Assembly: GCF_008923185.1 (NCBI RefSeq)
Contig: NZ_WBMT01000014.1
Coordinates: 1-64,000, forward strand
Direction: 5' to 3'
DNA: 64,000 nt
From: Actinomadura rudentiformis
GTDB taxonomy: Bacteria; Actinomycetota; Actinomycetes; Streptosporangiales; Streptosporangiaceae
The position numbers were made by a program, and so were the translations under genes. This document shows, piece after piece, positions 54,649-63,838 of the stretch (positions within the stretch are counted from its first letter, which is position 1; each line of letters begins with the position of its first letter). The notes beneath the pieces were generated by a model. That model was not told the origin of the DNA. It did not search any database and saw only the letters and a list, made by a program, of their open reading frames with translations.

Positions 54649-55396
54649 CCGACCACCACATCGGCCTGATCGTGCCGAGCTCCAACCTGACCATGGAGAC
54701 CGAGCTCCCGCGCATGCTCCGGGCCCGCGAGGAGGCGGACCCCGCCGACCGCTTCGTCTTCCACAGCGCCCGCGCCCGGATGCAGCACGTGACGCCCGAG
54801 CAGCTGCGCGCCATGAACGCCCAGGCCGAACGTGCCGCAGCCGAGCTCGCGGACGCCCGCCCCGACGTCGTCACCACGGCCTGCCTGGTGGCGATCATGG
54901 CGCAGGGCCCGCGTTTCCACTGCACGGCCGAGGACTCCATCCGCGAGGCCCTCCGCGCCGAAGGCTCCCAGGCCCCCGTCGTGTCCAGCGCCGGAGCCCT
55001 CCTCACCGGCCTGGCCGCCCTCAAAGCACAACGCATAGCCGTCATCACCCCGTACATGAAGCCGCTCACCCAGAAGGTCGTGGACTACATCGAGAACGAG
55101 AACATCGAGGTGGTCGACGCCCTGAGCCTGGAAGTCCCCGACAACCTCGCCGTAGGCCGCCTGGACCCCGCCGACCTCCGCGACCACTGGCGCAAACTCT
55201 CCCTGGCCAACGCCGACGCGCTGGTCCTCTCAGCCTGCGTCCAGATGCCGTCCTCCCGTCCATCCAGGCCGTCCAGGACGAGGCGGGCCTCCCCGTCCTC
55301 TCCGCCGCGACCGCCACCACCTACAGCGTCCTGTCCACGCTCGGCCTCACCACCACGGTCCCGAACGCGGGCAGCCTCCTGGACGGCACGCGCTGA
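54645..55396 (+). pseudogene. nicE: Maleate cis-trans isomerase (NicE-like), interrupted by a frameshift
   Basis: Asp/Glu racemase fold: GLIVPSSNLTMETELPRML, TTACLVAIMAQGP (Cys80) and LSACVQMPS (Cys198) are the two catalytic cysteines of maleate isomerase. After codon 202 the frame is lost at about 55251-55254: the normal ending (PSIQAVQDEAGLPVL... GSLLDGTR) continues in another frame to a stop at 55396. A single missing base explains it. GTG at 54645 overlaps the nicX stop (GTGA), with GGAGGA upstream. It is a recent mutation or a sequencing error, as the remaining protein is otherwise well kept. Confidence 0.8.
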
Positions 55397-55397
55397 G

Positions 55398-56072
55398 CTA
55401 AGGGCGCAAGGCACCGGACACGGCCCGCTGATCAACGGCGTTGGCGCTGAACGGATTGCGGGGGCTGTGTTCGCCATCGCAGGTCGTGATGCCGTCGGGC
55501 GTCGTCTGCCAGGTCGATGGTTTCCACCGCGCGTGGTCGCCCACCAAGGCGGCCGCCAGGGCGTCGGCCCCGGGGCCCGCCCCGGCGCCCTGGAGTGCGG
55601 CGGTGACCATTTCGACGGCGTGGCCGGGCACATGGAGATCGCCCAGCATCGGGAGCGCGAGCAGCATCCGCTGGTCGGGGTCGAGGACGCCGAAGTCGGC
55701 CTCCGGCGCGCGGCGCAGGCCCTCCAGCTCCGGCCAGCTCAGCCCCGGCCCGCACGCGCATCCAGCGATCCAGGCGACCGCGGCCTGCCCGTCGATCACC
55801 AACACCCTGGAGTATTCGGGGATCTGGCCGGTGTCAAGCATGTTCTCGTAGATGACGAACGCGACGCCGCCGCCGTTCAACGGAACCTCGAAGTAGGGCC
55901 AGCGGGCGGGATCCGCCAGACGCGATCGCCCGGTGGCAGCCGGCAAGCCGAACGCCTCCTCGACGAGCCCGTCCTCCGTGGCCATCGACAGATGAGCCGC
56001 CCAGAACCACGGCCGATCAAGCAGCGGAGTCCCGTCGACCAGAGGGGCGGACTCGTCCAGCATGATCGACAT
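55398..56072 (-). CDS. Hypothetical protein
   Basis: 224 aa, soluble, acidic. It begins MSIMLDESAPLVDGTPLLDR and contains a hydrophobic pair AAVAWIAGCACGPGLSWPELE. No family that I recognise and no catalytic motif. It converges with the nicE-like gene, one base apart. Codon use fits the surrounding genome. It is not evidently part of the pyridine pathway. Confidence 0.65.
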   Translation of the reverse strand: MSIMLDESAPLVDGTPLLDRPWFWAAHLSMATEDGLVEEAFGLPAATGRSRLADPARWPYFEVPLNGGGVAFVIYENMLDTGQIPEYSRVLVIDGQAAVAWIAGCACGPGLSWPELEGLRRAPEADFGVLDPDQRMLLALPMLGDLHVPGHAVEMVTAALQGAGAGPGADALAAALVGDHARWKPSTWQTTPDGITTCDGEHSPRNPFSANAVDQRAVSGALRP

Positions 56073-56205
56073 CGTCGCACGAGTGATCCGGTAATATCGC
56101 TGTTCCGTGCACGCCCCGAGGAGGTGAGTCCCGTCAACGCCACTTCATGGCCGGGTGCTCACCCCCGCGACTAGAGAGCACCCTCCACACACCCGAGAGG
56201 CTCTC

Positions 56206-56955
56206 TTGTCGATCGTCACCAGGCTCCGCGCCGCAGGCTGCGTCTTCGCCGAGGACGAGGCCGAACTCCTCATCTCCACGGCCCGCAGCACCATCGAACT
56301 GGACGCCATGGTGGAACGCCGCGTCGCCGGCCTTCCCCTCGAACACGTCCTCGGCTGGGCGGAGTTCTACGGCCTGCGCATCCACGTCTCCCCCGGCGTC
56401 TTCGTCCCCCGCCGCCGCACCGAATTCCTCATCGACCAGGCGGTCGCCCTGACCGCTCCCCCGGCCACCGTGGTCGACCTCTGCTGCGGCACCGGCGCCC
56501 TGGGCGCCGCCCTCGCCGCCACGCTCCCCGGCATCGACGTGCACGCCGCCGACATCGACCCCGCCGCCGTGCGCTGCGCCCGCCGCAACCTCAGCCAGGT
56601 GTACGAAGGCGACCTCTTCGAGCCCCTCCCCGCCCACCTCAAAGGCCGGATCGACATCCTGCTCGCCAACACCCCCTACGTCCCCACGGACGAGGTTCCC
56701 CTGCTCCCCTCCGAGGCCCGCGACCACGAACCCAAGGTCGCCCTCGACGGCGGCTCGGACGGCCTGGACATCCTCCGCCGCGTCACCGCCGCCGCCCCCG
56801 AATGGCTGGCCCCCGGCGGCCACCTCTTCATCGAGACCAGCAAACGCCAAGCCGAAACCGCCCACGAGGCCTTCACCCAAGCAGGCCTCCACACCCGGAC
56901 AGCCCACTCCGACGACCTCAACGCCACCGTCATCATCGGTCAGCGGGCTCCGTAG
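56206..56955 (+). CDS. PrmC-related protein N5-glutamine methyltransferase
   Basis: 249 aa. SAM-binding VVDLCCGTGALGAALA and the Asp of HAADIDPAAVRCA. The catalytic motif reads LANTPYVPTDEV rather than the NPPY of PrmC/HemK, a variant seen in a PrmC-like group of unknown target. TTG at 56206 preceded by CGAGAGG is preferred, as the protein then begins at the conserved VTRLRAAGCVFAEDEAELL; the frame is open from 56155. Overlaps the convergent next gene by 16 bases. Confidence 0.78.
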   Translation: MSIVTRLRAAGCVFAEDEAELLISTARSTIELDAMVERRVAGLPLEHVLGWAEFYGLRIHVSPGVFVPRRRTEFLIDQAVALTAPPATVVDLCCGTGALGAALAATLPGIDVHAADIDPAAVRCARRNLSQVYEGDLFEPLPAHLKGRIDILLANTPYVPTDEVPLLPSEARDHEPKVALDGGSDGLDILRRVTAAAPEWLAPGGHLFIETSKRQAETAHEAFTQAGLHTRTAHSDDLNATVIIGQRAP

Positions 56956-57518
56956 ATCGCGATGACCACCCCGGTGGCGGTGGTCACCGAATCGACGAGC
57001 CGCAACGAGGCGGTCGTACTGTCCTCGAACAGCCGGCGCCCCGCCCCCAGCACGAGCGGGTGGATCTGGAGAACGAACTCGTCGACCAGATCCGCCCGCA
57101 TCAGGGCTTGGACGAGCACACCACTCCCGAACACCACGAGATTCTCGTCGACCCCGCCCTTGAGCCCCTCGATCGCCGTCACCGGATCGCCCTTGAGCAA
57201 CACGGAGTTGACCCACTCAAGAGGCTCTTCCAGCGTTGCCGACACCACGTACTTCTGGACACGGTTAAGCGCGTCGGTGAACGGATTGGGCTCCTGCTTC
57301 GGCCAGAACGACGCGAAGTCCACGTAGGTCCGCCGCCCGGCCAGCAACGCCCAGGACTCCCCCATGCGCTCGCCCATCGCGGCCGCCATGGCCGGGTCAT
57401 TGCGCTCCTGCGCCCACCCACCGTGCTCGAAGCCGCCCCGCGTGTCCTCATCAGGCCGCCCCGGAGCCTGCATCACACCGTCGAGCGTCAGATGCTCGAT
57501 CACCACGATCTTCCCCAT
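56940..57518 (-). CDS. Dihydrofolate reductase (RibD C-terminal) family protein
   Basis: 192-aa protein of the RibD-C/DHFR fold group: VVIEHLTLDGVMQAPG, LLAGRRTYVDFASFWP, KYVVSATLEEPLEW, LVVFGSGVLVQALMRADLVDE and GAGRRLF. Such small reductases are common in actinobacteria and of unknown substrate; they do not replace FolA. ATG with GGAGGGAG upstream. Confidence 0.85.
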   Translation of the reverse strand: MGKIVVIEHLTLDGVMQAPGRPDEDTRGGFEHGGWAQERNDPAMAAAMGERMGESWALLAGRRTYVDFASFWPKQEPNPFTDALNRVQKYVVSATLEEPLEWVNSVLLKGDPVTAIEGLKGGVDENLVVFGSGVLVQALMRADLVDEFVLQIHPLVLGAGRRLFEDSTTASLRLVDSVTTATGVVIAIYGAR

Positions 57519-58043
57519 CCCCACGCTCCCTCCTTCTGCCTTCACCCTCTACACGAACGGCCCCTCCCCAAATCGACACTCCGCTTCACACGCCCCTCGT
57601 TCACGCGGTTGGCTCCCCCACGCGTCCGCGATGGAGGCCACGAGATTCATCCCCGACCGTTCTCTAGGTCAACGCGGTCGGAAAGGCGCCGCCGCGTGCA
57701 CGATCCACACCTCGACAAGCAAGCAGTGCCGCTCTCGAGTGAGCCTCAAAGGAAAGCCGGACGATGATCCCTCCGGCGTTCACGTGCAAGACCGCGTCCG
57801 TGATCAGCGCCGGGCCGTGATGGGCGAGCCACTCGAACATGGCCCGCAGCCGGGTCTGGCCGTTGCCGGGTCCATCGACGCCGCCAGGCCGGGTGACAAC
57901 ACCCTCAGATCATCAATGACAATGGCAATCAGTCACGCCCGGCCCGGCGACCGTGATCCCGTGCACCAGGGACGCGAAGAAGGAAACGGGCATGCCTGTA
58001 GGCCCGGTGCAGGAAGGCGCCGGGCCGCAGGGTCATGGGGTGA
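57519..58043. other. 525-bp gap with a small open frame only
   Basis: No gene can be supported here. A 58-codon minus-strand frame (57840-57664, beginning MFEWLAHHGPALITDAVLHV) has codon bias near that of the genome. It extends upstream without a start, so it may be the remnant of a longer gene. I do not recognise it. The rest shows no repeat or hairpin that stands out. Confidence 0.4.
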
Positions 58044-59309
58044 TCAGGCCGCGAGGTGGTCGTCGTGCCAGGGATTGGCGGCCTGATCGATGGGCCTGTC
58101 GCGTCTGGATCTGGCGATCCCGTCGGGTGGCAGTGCCCGGTACCGGTAGCGCCCCTCATCGGTTTTGGTGATCTGTATTTGGTCGGGGTGGGTGTGTTTC
58201 CACCGGTTGTGCCAGCCGCAGCACAAGGCCAGCTTGTCGATGTCAGTGGGGCTGTTGCCCAAGGCCCAGCCGTCGACGTGGTCGACCTCGCACAACAACC
58301 CCGGCACTTCGCAGCCCTGCACCGCGCACGTGTCATACAACGTCTCCAGGACACGACGTTGCCCCGAGCTGGCGATCCGGACAGCGTGGCCGAGGTAGAG
58401 CGGCACGTGGTCGGGGCCCAGGATCAGCGGGGAGACACCGGCATTGAGCGCGATGCGGCGGACCTGCGCCGCGGGGATCGGGGTGCCGTCGCGCAGCCGG
58501 CCGGGTGTGTCTCCGCCGGTCAAGGTGTCCAGGTCGGCGATGACGGTGATGCGAGTGTCCTTGTGCCCGCCTGACAGCACGGTGGACAATGCGGCGGCGG
58601 TGCGTTCGGCCAGGTCGCGTCGGTCGTCGCTGCCGGCGGGCTTGGCCAGCGGCGCCAAGGTGCCGTCCAGGAGGGCGGTGTCTTCGGGGTTGAGCCAGCC
58701 TTTGACGTAGCAGCCGCCATCCAGCGACCGACTCACGGCCAGCCATGACCGCTGATAACCCCGCCGCACATCCTCGGGCGGCTTGTCATCCCCGTTCCGC
58801 TCAACGACCAGATCATGAATCTTGGCGCCGAGCCGCGCGACCTTCCCCGCCGACAACCCCTCACCCGCAGCCGCCAGAAAAATGTCTTCAGCCCTCGCAC
58901 AATCCTCATCGCTCAGCCGGTGGACCGCGTCGGCGACGGTCGCGGCATACCCATACGACAAGTCCCCGGTAGCCATCTGCGCATTCACCCGGTGCAGCCG
59001 CGGGAGTTGGCGGGCCAGGGTGATGCGTTCTTTGGCGCGGCCTTCGCGCATGCCCATGCGGCACCGCAACCACGCCTGCGTGGACGACAAACCCCAATGC
59101 TTGGGTTCACCGCTCCGGTCCACCACCGCGATCAAACCCGCCAGCGCGTATTCGGCTTGGTCGATGGCGGTGGCCAATTCCTCGGCCAACTCCATGCACA
59201 CCGACCCCGAATCAGGCGCGGCACGTTGCGCAAGGTGAGTGGCGATCACGGCTGCCGCTTCCACCAATTGCGCGGTGGAAGCGGCAGAAAGATCCGCGAT
59301 CGAATTCAT
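58044..59309 (-). CDS. DUF222/HNH endonuclease domain protein (13E12 repeat family)
   Basis: 421 aa. The N-terminal DUF222 part (AEELATAIDQAEYALAGLIA; AWLRCRMGMREGRAKERI) leads to a C-terminal HNH zinc nuclease: CAVQGCEVP, CEVDHVDGWALG, LALCCGWHNRWKH. These genes occur in many scattered copies in actinobacteria and behave like mobile or selfish DNA. It is followed upstream by a long gene-free stretch of lower GC. No terminal inverted repeats seen, so element borders are not defined. Confidence 0.85.
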   Translation of the reverse strand: MNSIADLSAASTAQLVEAAAVIATHLAQRAAPDSGSVCMELAEELATAIDQAEYALAGLIAVVDRSGEPKHWGLSSTQAWLRCRMGMREGRAKERITLARQLPRLHRVNAQMATGDLSYGYAATVADAVHRLSDEDCARAEDIFLAAAGEGLSAGKVARLGAKIHDLVVERNGDDKPPEDVRRGYQRSWLAVSRSLDGGCYVKGWLNPEDTALLDGTLAPLAKPAGSDDRRDLAERTAAALSTVLSGGHKDTRITVIADLDTLTGGDTPGRLRDGTPIPAAQVRRIALNAGVSPLILGPDHVPLYLGHAVRIASSGQRRVLETLYDTCAVQGCEVPGLLCEVDHVDGWALGNSPTDIDKLALCCGWHNRWKHTHPDQIQITKTDEGRYRYRALPPDGIARSRRDRPIDQAANPWHDDHLAA

Positions 59310-60600
59310 GCTGTTATTGTATCGTCACGTTCGGTCATATGGCAAGGTGTCGGGTGGCTATTGGCGACCGTATCTGGCCACCGATGCGCTGATGTCGATT
59401 TGGGGGGATTTGTGCATCGTTCTTGGTTGCTCAATGACGGGCGAATCGGAGGTCGAGCCGACATCATTACCCCCGGATCGGTGTGTCCGTCGTTATTGAT
59501 GGGGTCGGTGGATTGTCATCCCCCGGCTTGTCGAGTGGCTATTTGCGACTGTTTCTGGTCATGGATTTTCTGGTGTCGATTTGGGGGTTTTATGTACTGG
59601 CCTTCGTGGCTGGACGACGGGTGAGTTAGAGGCCGAGTCGACATTGCCTTCCGTGATCAGCGTCTTGTTTGTGGCCGTCGTTGATGGGCGCTCGGCTGGG
59701 TGGCCATCCTCCGGTTGGCGCGTGGTTGGGGGCGAGTGAGTCGGAGGTTAAGTCGGCTGATCTAGGTGGGTGGTTGAGCGGTGCCGAAGTGACCGTTTGT
59801 GAGTCCGTGCGGCTTACTGCGTGTTGCTGTCACATTGGTTGCGATTGCGGAAGTCCAGCCAGGCGCCAAGAGGGAGGACGGGTGGCGGCCTGGGGTTGCG
59901 CTAAACCCGCGCTCCGCGCGGCTCAAGGTTGGAACATCAGCCACCACCAGACCCGCGCCATCCGAACACGCCTCGCCCGCCCACCTCCCTTCTTGTCGCT
60001 GCCGCTTTTTGGCCTCCGCCCCCATCCCTGCCGGTAGCCGGGCGGGATGCCGAGCCAAAGGGGAGACCGCCGCCGCCAACCGCGAAGCGGCACAGCAGTA
60101 ACCCGCAGATGCGCAAACCAGCGAACGGGCGCAAAACTCAATACCCAGGAAATCTTCGTTCTTCGTCGCCGATATTTGAAGCTAAGCCGTGCTGATCCGC
60201 AACCGGGTGCCTGCACCAGCAAAGGGGACGAACGTAGCGCGACTGCCCAACCACACCTTGGAGCGCGTCTCTTCCGGCACGGCCTCCCGGGGACAAAGCA
60301 ATCAAAGTCCTGCTGTTCCCCTCCGGGGCCGTGACCACGAACCGGAGAACACCCTCGACGGCGGCATGGGCAGTCGGACAGCCACCACCATCTCACCACT
60401 GGGGCGCGCCAATGGTTGGCCATTGGCGGCCCACCTCCTGATCGGGGCCAGCAAAGCGCCAATCCCGATCGGGTTGCTCCGGACCGTCAGGCGCGACGGT
60501 CGGCACGATGAGCTGAGTGTCTGGTCGTTGGCGGCCAGGAAGATGCTCCAGCCGTGGGCGCCTTCGTTTCCTGAGCGGGGGTTCGGCGACGGGAGGCGCG
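59310..60600. other. 1.3-kb gene-free, repeat-bearing stretch of lower GC
   Basis: No credible gene on either strand. From 59346 to about 59770 it holds two to three degenerate direct repeats, about 182 bp apart (for example GGTGGCTATTGGCGAC at 59351 and AGTGGCTATTTGCGAC at 59533; TGTCGATTTGGGGG twice). The part from 59880 to 60600 is unstructured to my reading. It looks like decayed mobile or duplicated DNA around the HNH gene. Confidence 0.6.
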
Positions 60601-61032
60601 ATGGTGCAGGCGGCGGAGCGGGAGTTGGGAGTATTCGTGCATCGCTTCGAGACCGACGACGACTCCCGGCGGGGCGCGGGTGGGTGTGATCTCCTTGCTC
60701 GTGGGTCTGGTGGCCGGATTGGTGTCGGTCCCCGTGCTGATGTTCGCCGACGAGCAAGTCCGCAGGGTCGCTGGGCTACCGCTCGCGGTCGCGCTCGCCG
60801 GGCTGTTTCGCGTCGTCCCCTGGGATCACATCAGCCGGATCTCTACTCGAAGCCAGAACCACTGGGTCGCCAGAAGCTTGGCTGGGACGTCTACGCCGTC
60901 GTCAAGATCAAGCGTGGCGGCGTCCGCAAGGGTGGACGCCTGCTCATCACGGGCTTCACCAGCGACGCGGTGAAGCTTGTCGGCACCGTCCGGCACGGCT
61001 TGGAGCACGGCGAGGTGCCGCCGAGAGCCTGA
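60601..61032 (+). pseudogene. Decayed copy of the PH-like membrane protein gene
   Basis: The three pieces MVQAAERELGVFVHRFETDD, GVISLLVGLVAGLVSVPVLM...FRVVPWDHISRIS and KLGWDVYAVVKIK...GLEHGEVPPRA lie in different frames. Together they match the intact gene at 61809-62342, including the same start context GGGAGGCGCGATG. About 30 residues in the middle (around RRYFMTPGEVFRVRTG) are deleted. It is the broken half of a tandem duplication. Confidence 0.85.
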
Positions 61033-61040
61033 GGGAAATC

Positions 61041-61568
61041 ATGTGGATTAGCTCGCTGCGTGCGTGCGAGCATCGCGGCGTGGACGTGGCAGTGCAATGG
61101 GTGCGGGTCTACTGGACTCGGCGAACGCGTGGCGGCTCTGGGGCGGCGAAGCGCAGTGCCCTTCCTGAAGCCTTCCCGCTGCCCAATGCCGAACCGCCGT
61201 TCGTCCACGAAGTCTGGATGTCCGAGGGCAGGGACTTCGAGCCCGTGTCGGAGCTCAGGGACGGGCCGCCCAGCGCTGACCAGGTGGAGCTGACCGAGTC
61301 GGACGGCAGGTTGTACGTCAGGCTCGTGCCGGAGATCTCAAGGTACAAGCTGCGCGGGCTTGAGCCGGGTTGGGCTCGGACGGGGGTGCCGCTCAAGCGG
61401 CGGCACACGTTGCGCTGGCAGATCAACTATCTGATCACCATGAACGAGCGGGGTTGGTACTACCGGCTCGACACACTCAATGTCGCCTACGGGGTCCACT
61501 CCGCCGAGGTTTTCGTTCATCCGCCCGTCCGGACGATCGATGGACGCACGCATCTCTATTGGCACTAG
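61041..61568 (+). CDS. Hypothetical protein
   Basis: 175 aa, ATG with GAGGGAAA upstream, 8 bp after the pseudogene stop. Pro/Arg-rich, with possible beta strands (RLYVRLVPEISRYKLRG; INYLITMNERGWYYRLDTL) and no membrane helix. Not recognised. It lies between the decayed and intact copies of a duplication, so it may have come in between them. Confidence 0.55.
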   Translation: MWISSLRACEHRGVDVAVQWVRVYWTRRTRGGSGAAKRSALPEAFPLPNAEPPFVHEVWMSEGRDFEPVSELRDGPPSADQVELTESDGRLYVRLVPEISRYKLRGLEPGWARTGVPLKRRHTLRWQINYLITMNERGWYYRLDTLNVAYGVHSAEVFVHPPVRTIDGRTHLYWH

Positions 61569-61609
61569 GCGCTGAGGAGCCAGAAGTTTCTCGGATGGTG
61601 GTCAGGGGC

Positions 61610-61680
61610 CGGCTTGTGAGTTGTCCCAGAAGACCATGTGGCCGGAGGCGGGGATCTTGACCAGGTGGGCTTCGGGCTCG
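61610..61680 (-). pseudogene. Fragment of a second nicD copy
   Basis: On the minus strand this reads a close match to the end of NicD (compare GHMVFWDNP of the intact protein). At DNA level TTGTCCCAGAAGACCATGTG is shared exactly with 62431-62454 of the intact nicD. Only the C-terminal part is left. It shows that the duplicated block contained both the PH-like gene and nicD. Confidence 0.7.
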
Positions 61681-61808
61681 ACGGCCGGCACGATGAGCTC
61701 GGCTGACAGCGGGTGCGTGTCTGGCCGTTTACGGTCAGGGAGCGTGATCCGGTCGTGGGCGCCGTCGTTTGCGTGATCCTGAGCGAAGATGCGACGACGG
61801 GAGGCGCG

Positions 61809-62342
61809 ATGGTGCGGGCGGCGGAGCAGGAGTTGGGGGCGTTCGTACGGCGCTTCGAGACCGACGACTCCCGGCGGGGCGCGGTGGGGGTGACCTCGTT
61901 GCTCGTGGGCCTGGTGGCCGGGGCGGCGTCGGTGCCCGTGCTGATCGCGATATTCGCCGACGGGCAGCGGGGCCAGCTGGTGGCCGGGCTGCTGCTCGGG
62001 GTCGCGCTGGTCGGGCTGTGGTGGGGCGGCTCATGCCTGCGGCGCTATTTCATGACGCCCGGCGAGGTGTTCAGGGTGCGGACCGGAGGTCTGGCGTACG
62101 AACACGCCACCCAGTTCCGGGTAGTCCCCTGGGATCACATCAGCCGGATCTCTAACCGGGGGCAGAACCACTGGGTGGGCCAGATGCTGGGCTGGGACGT
62201 CTACACCGTCGTCAAGATCAAGAGTGGCGACGGCCGCAAGGGTGGACGCCTGCTCATCACGGGCTTCACCAGCGACGCGGCAGCACTGGTCGGTGCCATC
62301 CGCCAGGGCCTCGAGCACGGCGAGGTGCCGCCGCGAGCCTGA
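61809..62342 (+). CDS. Membrane protein with C-terminal PH-like domain
   Basis: 177 aa. Two membrane helices (about residues 30-50 and 55-75: TSLLVGLVAGAASVPVLIAI; LVAGLLLGVALVGLWWGG) are followed by a beta-rich cytoplasmic part (VVPWDHISRISNRGQNHWVG; KGGRLLITGFTSDAAALVGA) of the bacterial PH type. Function unknown. ATG with GGGAGG. A broken copy is at 60601-61032. It converges with nicD (37 bp). Confidence 0.75.
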   Translation: MVRAAEQELGAFVRRFETDDSRRGAVGVTSLLVGLVAGAASVPVLIAIFADGQRGQLVAGLLLGVALVGLWWGGSCLRRYFMTPGEVFRVRTGGLAYEHATQFRVVPWDHISRISNRGQNHWVGQMLGWDVYTVVKIKSGDGRKGGRLLITGFTSDAAALVGAIRQGLEHGEVPPRA

Positions 62343-62379
62343 CGGAGATCGTGCGGCTTGGCCCGACAGGCGCAGGCCA

Positions 62380-63207
62380 CTAGACGAGGGCGCGGAGGAT
62401 CTCCCGGGTGGTCTTGAGGGCGGCCTGGGGATTGTCCCAGAAGACCATGTGACCTGCGGCGGGGACTTCGAGGAGTTGGGCGGCGGGGTTGGCGCGGGCG
62501 GCCTCGGCGGCGCCGGCGGCGGTGACCACGGGGCTCTCGGCGCCGTAGATCAGGGTCGTGGGGGCCGGGACGGCGGGCCAGATGTCGAAGAAGTCCTCGG
62601 TCTCGAAGCCCCGGTGGGTGGCGGCGATCGCGTCGGCGCCGCAGCTGGACAGCCAGCGGGCGCGGAGCTCCTGTTCGCGGCGGGGCCAGCGGGGCCAGGA
62701 GCGGGCGACCTCGTCGGCGGTGGTGCCGCGTTGTGCCTGGGAGAGCTGGTTCTGGAACGCGTCGAGGGTCGTCGGGTAGGTGCCTCGGCCAGGGCCGCTC
62801 ATGGGAGGGTCGACAAGGATCGTGCCGCGAAGGGCTGTCTTGGTGGCGACCAGGGCGGCGATCCGGGCGCCCATGGAGTGGCCCAGGAGGATCGGGGCAT
62901 CGAGGCCGGCGAGCTGTGCTTCGGTGTCGGCGGCGTAGTCCTGGAGGGTGTACGAGGGACCGTCGTCGGAGAAGCCCCGGCCTCGTACGTCGAGGACGAT
63001 GGGGCGGACGAGGTCAGTGAGTTCGCGGGCCACGAAGTCCAGGGCGATCGCCGGGCTGGTGATGCCGGGGATGATGACCAGTGGCGTTCCGGGGCCTCCG
63101 TAGTCGAGGGCGTGGAGGCGGAGTCCGTTCGAGGTCGTCCAACGGCTCTGGGCCCGGATGTCGGCCAGGTCCGCCAGGGCGGATTGGGTGAGGGTGCGTT
63201 CAGGCAT
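62380..63207 (-). CDS. nicD: NicD-like N-formylmaleamate deformylase (alpha/beta hydrolase)
   Basis: 275 aa. Alpha/beta hydrolase with LVIIPGITSPAIA (oxyanion), VLDVRGRGFSDDGP, LLGHSMGARIAAL (Ser nucleophile) and AAGHMVFWDNP (His). The ITSPA and DVRGRG segments are as I remember for NicD. NicD removes the formyl group from N-formylmaleamate, the product of NicX. The ATG lies 8 bases inside the end of the nicF-like gene, a usual order for the pathway. A generic esterase is the alternative; nicX/E nearby favour NicD. Confidence 0.75.
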   Translation of the reverse strand: MPERTLTQSALADLADIRAQSRWTTSNGLRLHALDYGGPGTPLVIIPGITSPAIALDFVARELTDLVRPIVLDVRGRGFSDDGPSYTLQDYAADTEAQLAGLDAPILLGHSMGARIAALVATKTALRGTILVDPPMSGPGRGTYPTTLDAFQNQLSQAQRGTTADEVARSWPRWPRREQELRARWLSSCGADAIAATHRGFETEDFFDIWPAVPAPTTLIYGAESPVVTAAGAAEAARANPAAQLLEVPAAGHMVFWDNPQAALKTTREILRALV

Positions 63208-63838
63208 GGGCTCCCGCCAGGTAGTCGCAGGCGTCGGCGAGGCTGATCACGTCGCCGTACTTGGCCTGGATGTCGAAGAGGTTCGCGTCGTGCGGGCCGG
63301 TGGCGCGGTCGCCGACGCACTCGCGGGGCACCAGGACCGAGAAGCCGGACTGGACGGCGTCGACGGCGGTGGCGCGGACGCAGCCGCTGGTGGTGGCGCC
63401 GCAGACCAGGACGGTGTCGCAGCGCAGCGCGGTCAGGGTTGCGGCGAGGGTCGTGCCGAAGAACGCGGAGGCGCCCTTCTTAGTGATCAGGATGTCGCCA
63501 GGGCTGCGGGGCAGGCGAGGGTCGATCTCCACGGCCGGGGTGCCCTCGCGCATCGCCCGCATCCCGGGTGCCTTGTGCAGCCAGGTCACGGTGTCGAGTT
63601 CGGCCGGGGTGTACGCGATCGTGGTGAAGATGACCGGTGCGGGGCCGCTCTCGATCAGGGTGGAGGTGGCCTTGACGACGTCGGACAGGTCCGCACCGGA
63701 GGGGTACGCAGGGTCGGTGAAGCCGTTCGTGAGGTCAACGATGATCAGCGCTGGGCGTTCGCCGCGGCGGACTGGGTTGCCGAAGCCCGCAGTGGAATAG
63801 GTGTCGTCGGTCTCCTGGCCGTACATCCCGTCAGCCAC
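63200..63838 (-). CDS. nicF: NicF-like maleamate amidohydrolase (isochorismatase family)
   Basis: 212 aa, GTG start with AAGGAG. Cysteine hydrolase of the isochorismatase fold: LIIVDLTNGFTDP (Asp), ITKKGASAFFGT (Lys) and VCGATTSGCVRATAVDA (nucleophile Cys). NicF converts maleamate to maleate and ammonia. The nicD-like gene overlaps it downstream; maleate would go to the NicE isomerase at 54.6 kb. N-carbamoylsarcosine amidase-like proteins are the nearest alternative. Confidence 0.77.
   Translation of the reverse strand: MADGMYGQETDDTYSTAGFGNPVRRGERPALIIVDLTNGFTDPAYPSGADLSDVVKATSTLIESGPAPVIFTTIAYTPAELDTVTWLHKAPGMRAMREGTPAVEIDPRLPRSPGDILITKKGASAFFGTTLAATLTALRCDTVLVCGATTSGCVRATAVDAVQSGFSVLVPRECVGDRATGPHDANLFDIQAKYGDVISLADACDYLAGAHA

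Noticed and set aside
54414..56174. A single 586-aa protein
   Set aside because: Its first part is out of frame with nicX, its middle is the isomerase, and its end is an accidental extension after a frameshift, antisense to the gene at 56072-55398.
60517..61032. Intact 171-aa gene
   Set aside because: It joins unrelated frames of a decayed copy of the gene at 61809-62342.
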